Shown: in pieces, positions 1 through 9,207 of the stretch | Numbering within the stretch: the first letter of the stretch is position 1 | How the letters are laid out: every line of letters starts with the position of its first letter | Source: Archivesica marissinica | Taxonomy: Eukaryota > Mollusca > Bivalvia > Venerida > Vesicomyidae | NCBI GenBank assembly: GCA_014843695.1 | Contig: CM026398.1 | Span: 17,979,593 to 18,043,592 of the forward strand | Length of the DNA: 64,000 nucleotides | Direction: 5' to 3' | Notes under the pieces: generated by a model | The model's input: the letters and a program-made list of their open reading frames with translations, nothing else | The model's database searches: none | Told to the model about the DNA's origin: nothing | Made by a program: the position numbers and the translations under genes

Positions 1-86
1 CCTAATAAAATTAACATTCTTTCAGATGGGATTTTAAACCGAGGTCTCGTGTCACTGTGTACGTAAAAGAACCAGAGGAGACTCAT
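1..86 (+). repeat. SINE-A (Deu-like) internal fragment
   Basis: Internal piece of a dispersed SINE seen better at 39018-39290 and 33205-33443. It holds the block in which TTAAACCGAGGTC is followed by an 'AAAAGAACCAGAGGAGACTC' stretch. The head lies outside the window and the 3' tail is missing. Confidence 0.75.
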
Positions 87-170
87 AATAATATGAAATA
101 CTCTGTAATAATAATAATATGAAATACTCTGTAATAATAATAATATGAAATACTCTGTAATAATAATATG
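85..170. repeat. Tandem repeat, 26 bp x about 3
   Basis: The motif GAAATACTCTGTAATAATAA recurs at 95, 121 and 147, a period of 26 bp. It directly abuts the SINE-A fragment. Confidence 0.8.
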
Positions 171-321
171 AACAGGAAGTAGAAATAATCAACATTCAGT
201 CCATGAAGGTATACGACGTTCCGACGTTCGGCCCTGGAGGATTGCCTATATTATGATTATAATTGTATTGATAGTTATTAGCATATGTGCAACCTACTGC
301 AGGTTAATAATATAGTTAATA

Positions 322-794
322 ATCTTATTTTTGTTTCCATATAGCAACATATGTATTGTCTTATTTTTGTTTCCATATAGCAACATATGTATTGTCTTAT
401 TTTTGTTTCCATATAGCAACATATGTATTGTCTTATTTTTGTTTCCATATAGCAACATATGTATTGTCTTATTTTTGTTTCCATATAGCAACATATGTAT
501 TGTCTTATTTTTGTTTCCATATAGCAACATATGTATTGTCTTATTTTTGTTTCCATATAGCAACATATGTATTGTCTTATTTTTGTTTCCATATAGCAAC
601 ATATGTATTGTCTTATTTTTGTTTCCATATAGCAACATATGTATTGTCTTATTTTTGTTTCCATATAGCAACATATGTATTGTCTTATTTTTGTTTCCAT
701 ATAGCAACATATGTATTGTCTTATTTTTGTTTCCATATAGCAACATATGTATTGTCTTATTTTTGTTTCCATATAGCAACATATGTATTGTCTT
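322..794. repeat. Minisatellite, 36 bp x 13, near-perfect
   Basis: Thirteen head-to-tail copies of a 36-bp AT-rich unit containing TTTTTGTTTCCATATAGCAA. Copies look identical by eye, indicating very recent amplification or efficient homogenisation. The period is a multiple of three, so several frames stay open on both strands, but repetitive 12-residue peptides of this kind show no coding character. The array lies in the EFCC1-like gene, in the intron just downstream (minus strand) of the coiled-coil exon at 870-973. Confidence 0.95.
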
Positions 795-869
795 GAAAAT
801 AAAAAAGTGTTAGAAGAAATTAATGCTGCGCCTGCGGTCTGTTAATGATCACTTTGTATTTGAGCGTAC

Positions 870-973
870 CTGTAGTTGGTTATTGAAGTTTATAAGCTCT
901 TTCACCTCTTTATCTCTCAGTTCCCGCAACTGGGTGAGCTCCCTTGCAAGTATTTGCACAGATTTGTCTTCCC
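870..973 (-). CDS. EFCC1: EFCC1-like gene, coding exon 2 (coiled coil)
   Basis: On the minus strand an acceptor (TTACAG) precedes 973 and a donor (CAG|GTACGC) follows 870. The 104-nt exon completes the phase-1 codon left by exon 1 and ends in phase 0. It would encode residues 267-301, a charged heptad-like helix with segments such as ILARELTQLREL and KEVKELINFNNQLQ, as expected for a coiled coil continuing the end of exon 1. It is too short to stand out as an ORF; splice signals, matching phase and coiled-coil character support it. The gene continues beyond position 1, so the C-terminus is not visible. Confidence 0.72.
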
Positions 974-1696
974 CTGTAACCATGGTAACAGTTAGTACAT
1001 AAGATTACCTGGCTACATGCGTAATTTATAGGGCACTATAATGAACGACATTGGTCAGTTACTGCCCCTGAATACTCCTAATACGTAATAGTACATATAT
1101 CCTATTAATAGGTTTCCTCTGTTTTTATCGTTGATTTCTTTGCACACATGCTATATTTTTCGTCCGATTTCTCATCTTATATATATATATATATCATTCT
1201 CATATATATCCTACAGTAAATCCAGTGGATACTTTACAGTAAAACATGCTATCACTTAATAAACAAAAGTTTGATAAAATCACTTTTATCGTACTGGAGC
1301 AAAAGTGAAAAAAACCAACAAAACCGACCTATACATTTCGGAATAAATCGGACTTCATCTGCTAATAAGGAAAGTAATAGAAAAACCATTACTGTCGCTT
1401 ATTATGCCTTCAGGTAATTTCACACAACTAAGGTATTGCAATTTTGAAGACCCTTATAACCGACTAACCAAAACAAAACACGGATCTAAACCCATAGCAG
1501 AGCAGCTAATCTGCATCTCATGACAATATATTTACCACATACTGAGCATGCATGTTCTCCCTTGTTTAGTTTCAGACATGGAACTGTTGGTACGTGACAT
1601 CGTTTCCGTCATATAGTGGTCAGTCTATTATTATAGTATTTATTTGGCTGGCGTGAATGTCATTTGTTCTCATTGATTGTGACATTTGGCCGCCAT

Positions 1697-1943
1697 TTAA
1701 CCCATTTCATTCTAGATATATTTAAAGGCTTTTGCAAACAATATAGATCCAGATCAGCCGCAGCGTGACGCTGCGTGCTGATCAGGTTTACTGTTGTTTG
1801 CTACATAGCCAAATGTCTTAGCAAGATCATCTGAATAGCAAACAGCATAGAGCCTGATCAGACGGAACGGTCCGTGGCGGCTGATCTGGCTCTATGTTCT
1901 TTGCGAATACTGTTTGAACGATATCCAGAATCAAATGGATTAA
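1697..1943. mobile_element. TTAA-flanked MITE, family P2 (piggyBac-like)
   Basis: A 247-bp element starting TTAACCCATTTCATTCT and ending CAGAATCAAATGGATTAA. TTAA sits at both ends and the termini are imperfect inverted repeats, as for piggyBac-type target duplication. Its interior carries several GATCAG/CTGATC-rich palindromic blocks. Related copies are at 34654-34846 and 41514-41740. Confidence 0.7.
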
Positions 1944-2347
1944 TACTATTTAGAGTGCATTGGTATCGATTTTATCCAATAAAAACTTGAAACATAAAAC
2001 TATAAAAGCTATCATTTCAATTCGTAATACCTATCTGTTGCTTAGAAAATTCACAAATCTTTTGCAAACTAGTGCTTGCAATGTTCATAGACATTTCATT
2101 TGATCAATGTATTGACAGTTGCTTGTACAGCTCATAAATATTGCGTCATATCGCGTTATGTGACTGTTTCAGATAATGTTGTTAAAATAGTCTGCAATGC
2201 ATCACTCTGGCGACAGGTTTATTATGATAGGAAATCTGATTATTGTCACTGGGAGACATGTTACAGCCACCCGCACAACACACACTGTTATGAATGTCTG
2301 TATGACATTGTATCACTTGCTATACTGACTATTAAATCAGCTTTGAA

Positions 2348-2560
2348 ATACTATACAGCTGGCTTGCCGAAGGTAGGTGGCTCTACCCGGGCATCAGTCC
2401 GTGCTTGAAATACTGCACGGATGAGCACCAGGGGTCTTACTCCACCAATAATGGCCAGAGAGTCGTTATATAGCTTAAGTTGTGCCACTTCAAACCCCAA
2501 AAACCAAAACGTCTTGAAATGTACAAGTGGGGTTGTTCTTTCAAGTCTGGGAGAACATGC
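2348..2560 (+). repeat. SINE-B, 3' portion
   Basis: Matches the body and tail of the SINE at 20250-20520: a CAGCTGGCTTGC block, then a CACCAATAA block, then 'GACCTAAGCTGT'-like sequence. The tRNA-like head is missing. Confidence 0.7.
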
Positions 2561-2696
2561 CCCTAGATACCCTAAGCAAACTAGTGTCCCCTTCCCATCT
2601 CAAATTCTGCATCTGACGCTTTAGCATAACTTCTGGTGGGCGATTCTTTAAGAAATATTCTTTTAACGTCACTGCCTGTACCGAACAACACTTTTA

Positions 2697-2797
2697 CTGG
2701 ACGGTCTGAGCGGGGTTCGAAGCCGTGACCCTCAGTGATGATAGATTACAGTGGTATACAAGTCATCTATCATAACAAGTCGACAACGGAGGCGGAA
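2697..2797 (-). repeat. SINE-F tRNA-like head fragment
   Basis: The reverse complement contains a head starting near CGCCTCCGTTGTCGA and a B-box-like GGCTTCGAACCCCGCTC, followed by CAGACCGT. This matches the head of the SINE at 28762-28990. Confidence 0.55.
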
Positions 2798-3126
2798 TTA
2801 CAGTCACATTAAACACTGGAGTCGTATATATATTTGTTAAATACATGCATGATCTAGATGGGGGTTATGCAATATTGTTTAACATGATAAGTGAGAAAAC
2901 CCAAGCATTTCATTGTCCGTCAGCATTACAGTTAATCCTATACACAGAAGTAACAGTAACTGAAGTGTGACGTTGCATGCTTGTTGTGAGATTTGAAAGT
3001 AGGTCGGGTGTGCCTTTAAGCTTCAGTAAAAGAATGCATATGTATGTATATATGTACCTTTCAATGATATACAATTTACATTGTAATGATAAATATACAA
3101 GCATGTACAGTGTATAATACTTGTAC

Positions 3127-3925
3127 CTTTCAATGGTCTATATACCAACGTGCTACCATCAGCTGGCATGGAATGTCTGTGAGTTCCCTTCGGTATAACA
3201 TCGCCATATTGCGACACAGTTACCAAGTTACGCTGGTATTTTTTCATAGCCACCTGCATGCCGATGTTCTGTGCATCTGACGCTTGCAACATGGTCCTCA
3301 AATCTTCGATGATCTCCTTCAGTGTCTGCGATTCCTCCGTGTGATATGTCACTTCAAACAACATCTGATCGATGCGCTCCCTCACTTCACTGAGCCGGAA
3401 GCCAGAAAGCCGTAGTTTATCCCAGTTTTTAAAGATCTCTGCATCGTGTATACATTTATGGTTATTGCCATTGGCCATACGTTTCTGAAACTGTGTCAGT
3501 TTCGTGCAATCTGGTACCTTGCCGTTCATGTCTCCATTGTTCGCGTTGCTAGTATTCATAGCCCGAAATGTTTGATTAACTAGGAAACCTGTGAAATCTC
3601 CGTAGCAGGCGAAATGCTCACACAAACGGTCATGGAAGTCCTTAAATCCCATGTCACCGTCTGTGTCGCGATTAATGACAGATTCGCGTAAATTTAAAAC
3701 ATCACATAACAGTCGAAACTCTTCTCCCGAGATTTTCCCCCGTCCCTTTGTGTCGATACTCTGGAATATGTCTTGTAAATATTGGTCCAAATTATTGGAC
3801 AGCACTATTATTTCACTCTTTTTCTTTCCGTTGGTTCCGTATTGAAACGCCATTGTATTTGAGAGCCATTTTGCCTTCAGTTTTGGCGAACGGCCTACAC
3901 GCGGCGATTGTGGAACTAAACTCAT
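3127..3925 (-). CDS. EFCC1: EF-hand/coiled-coil protein, coding exon 1 (EFCC1-like)
   Basis: N-terminal exon from ATG at 3925 to a donor (AAAG|GTACAA) after 3127; 266 codons plus one nucleotide. Two EF-hand loops are visible: residues 58-69 (DTKGRGKISGEE, with Asp, Lys, Arg, Gly, Ile, Glu at canonical loop places) and 85-96 (NRDTDGDMGFKD). The first lacks some acidic ligands, so calcium affinity is uncertain. Residues about 176-235 (RLSEVRERIDQML, KEIIEDLRTMLQ) look helical and coiled-coil, and exon 2 extends this. An N-terminal EF-hand pair followed by coiled coils fits EFCC1 (formerly CCDC48), a poorly characterised protein. The family name rests on architecture only; another EF-hand/coiled-coil protein is possible. 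The most upstream ATG was chosen; Met25 is an alternative start. Confidence 0.75.
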
Positions 3926-4534
3926 TTTAATGCCTATGTGATTGGTGTTTAAAAAAACTATTATCCAATGAAGTCAAAACAAAAGATGATAAAGAGAAAA
4001 ATGATCGATTAAGAAACATAATAATTCCCCTCCTGACATTTATAATCCATTGAGATTTAAATTCCAATGGTCTCGAGCACTAGCATCAATATATCCACGT
4101 TCCTATACGCGAAGCAATCAGAACACAGATTTGCATATAAACTGTTATGAATGCTGCATTATATATTCAGTTATTATTAAACAGCTAACTAGTGTTGTTA
4201 CGAGAATGGTTTACCAGCATTTTAACATGTTTAAGATCATATCTGCATCACATGTGAACGATGTTTTTATCAATTCTACAACAGAGTTGACCTTTACACA
4301 TCTATATGCACTGCTTCGTTTAAAAGCCATCACAATCGTCTATCATCTCACACCTGTTTTGGCTTCCACAACTGGTGGCACTAGCGAGCTGTAAAGGCGC
4401 CGGATTTCCCTCTAATAGTCTACGCCTTTAATCGTTCGTGCGAGAAGATAAGCACGCCTGATCAGACAACGAGTTGTTTACTTTATAGGTTATCTTACAG
4501 ATTTAGTTACAGATAAAATGATGGGCGGAAAATA
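3926..4534. other. Intergenic, 5' flank of the EFCC1-like gene
   Basis: AT-rich sequence that should contain the 5' UTR and promoter of the minus-strand EFCC1-like gene. No TATA box or other element can be assigned with confidence, and no repeat family seen elsewhere in the window is evident. Confidence 0.4.
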
Positions 4535-4820
4535 GCACGGTACAATGTAACACGGAGGTACCCAGTGGTAAGCCAAAACACATAATACTCTGATGCAATG
4601 TAACACGGAGGTACCTAGAGCTTAGTGAAATTAAATACCCAAGTACATTGTAACACGCAGTCCGATATATATTATAGTGAACTATATATATAACTTGGGT
4701 ACACCATAACACGGGGGCACTCAGAGGTGAACCAAAGAAAATACACCAGTACATGTAACACGGAGGTACACAGTGGTTATCCAAACAAAATACAGTCACA
4801 ATATAACACGGAGGTGATCC
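4535..4820. repeat. Degenerate minisatellite, about 50 bp x 6
   Basis: The core TGTAACACGGAGGTAC recurs in diverged form starting near 4549, 4602, 4652, 4708, 4757 and 4804, a spacing of 47-56 bp. Divergence marks an old array. Confidence 0.75.
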
Positions 4821-5011
4821 AAAGAGACACTGTGACTAACGAACCTGCCATTCTTTTCTTCCATGAACATATGTTGGATCAGTGGACACACCCCACAGAC
4901 ACATTAACAAATTATTGTTGTACCTAACTTGATATAAATTAACTACGCCCCACTCCCCCTGTTTTTATCATGATTTCTAATAAAACCGCCACAATTAAAA
5001 CACATCGCTAG

Positions 5012-5215
5012 TGTGCGTGCAAGGGTTCGATTCTCGGACCAGTAAGTATTTATGGTGATCGCCAGATCGGACAGGTGGATTTTCTGCGGGTACTCCGGTT
5101 TCCTCCCACACGAATTACCACATATACGCTTTCATCCGCGCCAACGAGGGTGATTAATATAAGTTGTTAGAACTTGCTTCGAAATCGTTGTAAAACACAT
5201 AAATGTTTAAATTTA
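5012..5215 (+). repeat. V-core SINE (RUDI-like), 5'-truncated
   Basis: Contains a B-box (GGTTCGATTCTC), the block GGGTACTCCGGTTTCCTCCC that resembles the V-SINE core, and the 3' tail GATTAATATAAGTTGTTAGA. V-SINEs such as RUDI are known from molluscs. The upstream A-box part is degraded. Confidence 0.75.
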
Positions 5216-5460
5216 AAATGCATCCGCGGGATGCCTAGAGAACGACCACGTTGTCTAGACAACTCACGGGATGCATATATAACTAACACGTTGCTTAAAC
5301 AATCGACAAGATGCATATACAACTAAAATGCAATCAACATGGTATATATACTCACACACACTAAAGACAACTAACAGCTAAGGCAGCAAACATGGTACAC
5401 AGCCAAAAGACAGTGGACAGTATGCCTAGACAATCGACACGCCATATGACACATTGGTAG
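5216..5460. repeat. Degenerate short tandem motifs
   Basis: GGATGC/AGATGC and ACAATCGACA motifs recur at irregular 40-50 bp spacing. The structure is weak and no family can be assigned. Confidence 0.35.
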
Positions 5461-5906
5461 CAAGTAATACTGAATGATACGACCCCCATGTACTATGGTA
5501 ATCATAGTATGCTACTGTTTCACAAAAAAAATATATACATGTACCAACATCCTATAAAACTGGGTCTGGGCCGACATATTTGAGAATGTCCGAAAATAAA
5601 CCAGGTAATCAAAATTAGTACAAGTATCTTCTTGTTGAAGAGTTATTTACAAGCAGAAAGATGGACAATGGAAACTCTCGAACATGTGATTGTCTTTAAT
5701 GAAATCATGTGTAATGGTTATATATCATCAATCTGTTTCATATTGCGCAATTAATTATGTCCATATTGTTTTCTGTCTATCCACTTACTATAACGTGTTC
5801 ACCAAGCTACAATGAATAAATATATGTGTCCAAATAACAAAACCAAAAAGATCGTTAAGGAAAATTCTAGATATATGTCTTTAGTTTAGTTTATCAAATG
5901 ATAGAC
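5461..5906. other. Intergenic, no feature recognised
   Basis: AT-rich DNA up to the start of the upstream direct repeat. No reading frame, SINE or MITE end was recognised. Confidence 0.4.
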
Positions 5907-7692
5907 AAGATAATTGTGTTATGATTGGTACCATTAGAAGAAAAAGACGTGTATGACATTGGGTAAATATCACACAGTTCACTTACATAAATTTATATTT
6001 TCTAAAATGTGAAAGAAAATATGACATCCGCTGCTACCAACAACTAACCAATCACCAACAATACGAGCCTCTGACCTTGCCTATCGAGAAAAGAAGAAAG
6101 AACGCAGAACGTGCGTAGCCGAAATAATATAAATGTTTTGTCAATATTAATTGGATAATATACCAAAATACTGGCCTAAAGCCAAGTCTTCCTTGTGACA
6201 TCAATACTAGTACGTACATGTGAACACATTATTAACTCACGAGCAAATAACTGACATATAGATAACATATAAAATATAATTTGTATAATATATGTATAAT
6301 AATTATACTTATAAGAGAATATTCTGCATTTCGATTAAAATAGATCCTCTTTTAGTTGGATTGTCTCAATGTATCACGTATAACATTTGCGCATTACATA
6401 TATATAAAGTCCTCGTATGCATTTACAGGTCTCGTTCAACAGAGGAATATGATGACATAAAGATAATAACTGGATACGTTTGCCAAATGGAGTTGCTGGT
6501 GCAATCGGAAGGCACAAGGCATGCATCCACACCACTGCATTATATGTGATATAGGAATATAAGAGTCTCTTTGATGGAGTGAGTTAATGAGGTACCAGAA
6601 GTATGAAGGTGAGATAGGACTGACATGCGATATGTATGGTGGCTACCAGACATGAACGTATTATACCGGAAATGCTTAAGAGCAGTGTCTGCCAGATCGA
6701 TATGCCCATCGGTGGCATCTGGCAGGGATGCAGTTTAATCACATACAAAAGCCATGCATACATACCCATTTCTTAAATTTCTTCTGGTAGCTAACCAACT
6801 ATATATTATTTTCCTCTATGTTCAGTTGGGTCAAAAATAGCAATTCTGTATAAAACTATATCACAATTCTATATTTGCAGACTAATTAATATTAAATACA
6901 TGTACAATTAATTCCTTTGTACAAACTTGCTAAATTATATATAAATTATTTGCTAATATAAGAATTAATTTGACTTGAAAAGTGTGTTGTTTTTTTACTT
7001 TCTTTATTAAAGTACGGAATACCTGTGTCATAATAAATTAATAGTTGCATCATGTAAGAAAAAATATGGCAACGGATATTGGGTGTGGTAGGGACTGAGA
7101 AAATGGGAGATATGTATGATTAGAGAGGTCAAGAGGCACTGCAGTTGTGTGCGCTGACATAAGGGATATATTTGTAGGAAAGACATTGACATGGTGGAAG
7201 ACAGAACTTGGGCATATGGTAATGTAGGAAACATGAAAGATGGAAATAAAGTACCAGGATGCTAGCTACAACGATAATAAGAGGATACGGGTATGTAATT
7301 ATGGAAGTATGCGATTTAATTGTAAGGCTATGTAATATGGTTAAAAGAGAACTAGTGAGTGATCATATCAGAACACTCTTCCAAGCATTAGGAATGGAAT
7401 CACACGAGCATCTTCCCTACCTTGAACCAATACCGCAGGATACAAAGAAGACGCTTATTAAGTACAATTGTACGATCTAAGTTCTCCATATATAAAAGTA
7501 TGACTGTTACTTGTATTAGGGTCAGACGGGGATCGAACCTACGATCCATTGATTACCAGTTCAACGTTTTATCACTGGATCCGTCTGTCAGGTCTACATG
7601 TATCTACATTGCCCCTTATATGCTACATTGCCTCTTTTATGCTACATTGCCCCGTTTAGGCCTACCAAAATAAAACCAATCAAATCACGCGT
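5907..7692 (+). repeat. Upstream long direct repeat (R1) flanking the LINE
   Basis: This 1.79-kb block is repeated at 12535-14606 in the same orientation and lies immediately upstream of the LINE ORFs. Homology begins around AAGAT-ATTGT and ends exactly at CACGCGT in both copies. Near the ends are inverted octamers TGATTGGT (5922-5929) and ACCAATCA (7675-7682), which give LTR-like TG...CA limits, although homology extends about 10-15 bp outside them. A tRNA-like stretch lies inverted near 7530-7590. Substitutions between copies are few. It could be an unusually long LINE 5' UTR repeated by tandem insertion, an LTR-like terminal repeat, or a separate element that inserted twice. Confidence 0.85.
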
Positions 7693-7724
7693 TAAAACCG
7701 ACAACAGCAAAGATTCAACATCTA

Positions 7725-8393
7725 TTGCCCATAGAGCCAATAGATGTGCCACTCCTGCTAAGGATTAGTACACATATAAGCGACCCAATAGATCGAATTC
7801 AGACGAGAGAAACCGACCGAGGTTGCGATACATATACAGATGATACGCATGGAGAATACAACAACACGAATCCGTGGAATCGCACACCAACAGCATGGTG
7901 GCAAGTAGAAGATCGCGATAATCATGGCGAGTATGATACTATGAACTATGAAAAACAAACTGATAGTGACGAACCAATATTTGAGAGCTGTCACAGTGGA
8001 AATAACCGAAGTACCGGTAGGCGTAGCATTGATAAACGTTCAAACCAACACAGCTCACCAGATGAGCCAATATTTGAAAGCGTTAAAAGCAGACGTACTC
8101 AGAGATATTATATTGGAGGCATTGATCGACGCTCAAATAAAGCAGGTCTAGCAGAGTTTCTAGACTATTACAAGATTACACCTGCAGCATCAAAGTTGAT
8201 AATCACTCAAAGAGATGCTCTAGCAGCAAAAGTGACCGTGTATCAAGATCAGTGCGCGATCATGGATGACAAAACTATATTGCGCGGTAAAATGTACTGT
8301 CGCAAATGGATGTCTGAAAACAGGTGGAAGGGAGGTCATGGTAGAACACATACTGATTCTCGTTCATACAAACACTACCAAAATGATGAATAG
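7725..8393 (+). CDS. LINE ORF1, unrecognised
   Basis: A 222-residue frame at the position of a LINE ORF1. No CCHC knuckle, RRM, PHD or esterase motif is visible. The product is polar, acidic in its first half, and contains DEPIFES twice (around residues 82 and 113), suggesting a small internal duplication. The C-terminal part (RDALAAKVTVYQDQ, then a basic stretch) could be helical. Its stop lies 11 nt inside the downstream frame at an ATGATGAATAG junction, the compact ORF1/ORF2 overlap common in LINEs. By position it should be an RNA-binding ORF1 protein, but nothing in the sequence proves that. Confidence 0.6.
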   Translation: MPIEPIDVPLLLRISTHISDPIDRIQTRETDRGCDTYTDDTHGEYNNTNPWNRTPTAWWQVEDRDNHGEYDTMNYEKQTDSDEPIFESCHSGNNRSTGRRSIDKRSNQHSSPDEPIFESVKSRRTQRYYIGGIDRRSNKAGLAEFLDYYKITPAASKLIITQRDALAAKVTVYQDQCAIMDDKTILRGKMYCRKWMSENRWKGGHGRTHTDSRSYKHYQNDE

Positions 8394-9207
8394 TAAAACT
8401 AATATCGAAACCCATTTTGACACAGTTAATAAATGCAATATTCTTAATTGGAATGTGAGAGGCATTATGTCTTCAGCCGCTTCGCTCAGCGTGCTACTTG
8501 ACAGACACAGTATTGACATAGCTGTTGTGACTGAACATAAGCTTAAGCCAGCTCATTCGGAATTTCTTAATTCTTTGCATTCAAACTATTCATCTACAAT
8601 AGCATGTACTACCACCATCGATACAGTTTCCTGCTGTGGAAAGGGTGGCGTTGGCATATTATATAAGAAGAATTTGGCATTTACTACTAAACCAATAGAA
8701 GGCATACAACACGAACGCATCACAGGTATAGAAATATTAAGAAATGATGCTTTACCCGTGTTTCTATTTGCAGTATATATGCCCTCTGTAAAGTATGATC
8801 TGGAAGACTTTACCGATTGTATTGCAGCCCTTCAACGTTTGTATAATCGCTTCAATCAATCCGGTATCGTCCTTTTGTTTGATGATCTTAATATAGATTT
8901 ACTCCAAGAAAACTCAAATTCCCGACAAAGAGCATTCAAATTGTTTTTAGACGCAAATGAAGCTATATCGGCTACAACAACCGGATGTACGTATACATTC
9001 AGGCCTACAAAGAAGACTTTAGATTATTTTGTTATAGGCGCAAACCAGCAAGATATCATATGTTCAAACTGTATTGTTGATGATGATCTCTGTCTTGTAT
9101 CAGATCACCTTCCAATATTGACAACCATTTCTTTGCCAATTGATAAATATACTGTTCTTAATACACCGAGTGTTTCGTGGCAAAAATGCACTAGTGATGA
9201 CTTATAG
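8383..9207 (+). CDS. LINE ORF2 N-terminal part: APE/EEP endonuclease
   Basis: This domain nicks target DNA to prime reverse transcription. Start chosen at the double ATG at 8383-8388, overlapping the ORF1 stop; an in-frame upstream ATG at 8266 lies deep inside ORF1. EEP motifs occur in order: NWNVRGI, TEHKL (catalytic Glu), GGVGILY, YMPS, DDLN, LDYFVIG and SDHLPI (catalytic Asp-His). The usual GDFN is DDLN here, so the glycine is changed but the Asp and Asn remain. The frame ends at TAG 9205-9207, just after the conserved VSWQKC linker, while the downstream RT frame continues in the +1 frame. The product would be complete only if that shift is bypassed. Confidence 0.85.
   Translation: MMNSKTNIETHFDTVNKCNILNWNVRGIMSSAASLSVLLDRHSIDIAVVTEHKLKPAHSEFLNSLHSNYSSTIACTTTIDTVSCCGKGGVGILYKKNLAFTTKPIEGIQHERITGIEILRNDALPVFLFAVYMPSVKYDLEDFTDCIAALQRLYNRFNQSGIVLLFDDLNIDLLQENSNSRQRAFKLFLDANEAISATTTGCTYTFRPTKKTLDYFVIGANQQDIICSNCIVDDDLCLVSDHLPILTTISLPIDKYTVLNTPSVSWQKCTSDDL

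Larger units (their letters stand above)
974..3126 (-). other. Intron 1 of the EFCC1-like gene
   Basis: A 2153-bp intron between the two coding exons on the minus strand. It holds a TTAA-flanked MITE (1697-1943), a SINE-B 3' fragment (2348-2560), an inverted SINE-F head (2697-2797) and an (AT)n run near 1182. No other gene is visible. The short plus-strand reading frame at 2100-2408 overlaps SINE sequence and has no recognisable domain. Confidence 0.65.

Noticed and set aside
2100..2408. 102-codon plus-strand frame in the EFCC1-like intron
   Set aside because: Its end is SINE-B sequence and no domain is visible; likely chance.
7259..7480. Small frame in R1 also open in R2 (13947-14234), possibly a conserved microprotein
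   Set aside because: About eight amino-acid differences in roughly 67 shared codons arise from a similar number of base changes, nearly all non-synonymous, so there is no sign of protein-level constraint.
7530..7592. Candidate tRNA gene (minus strand) in R1 and its copy in R2
   Set aside because: It has a 7-bp acceptor-like stem and a B-box, but the anticodon arm does not fold with a 7-nt loop; it is a SINE-type tRNA relic.
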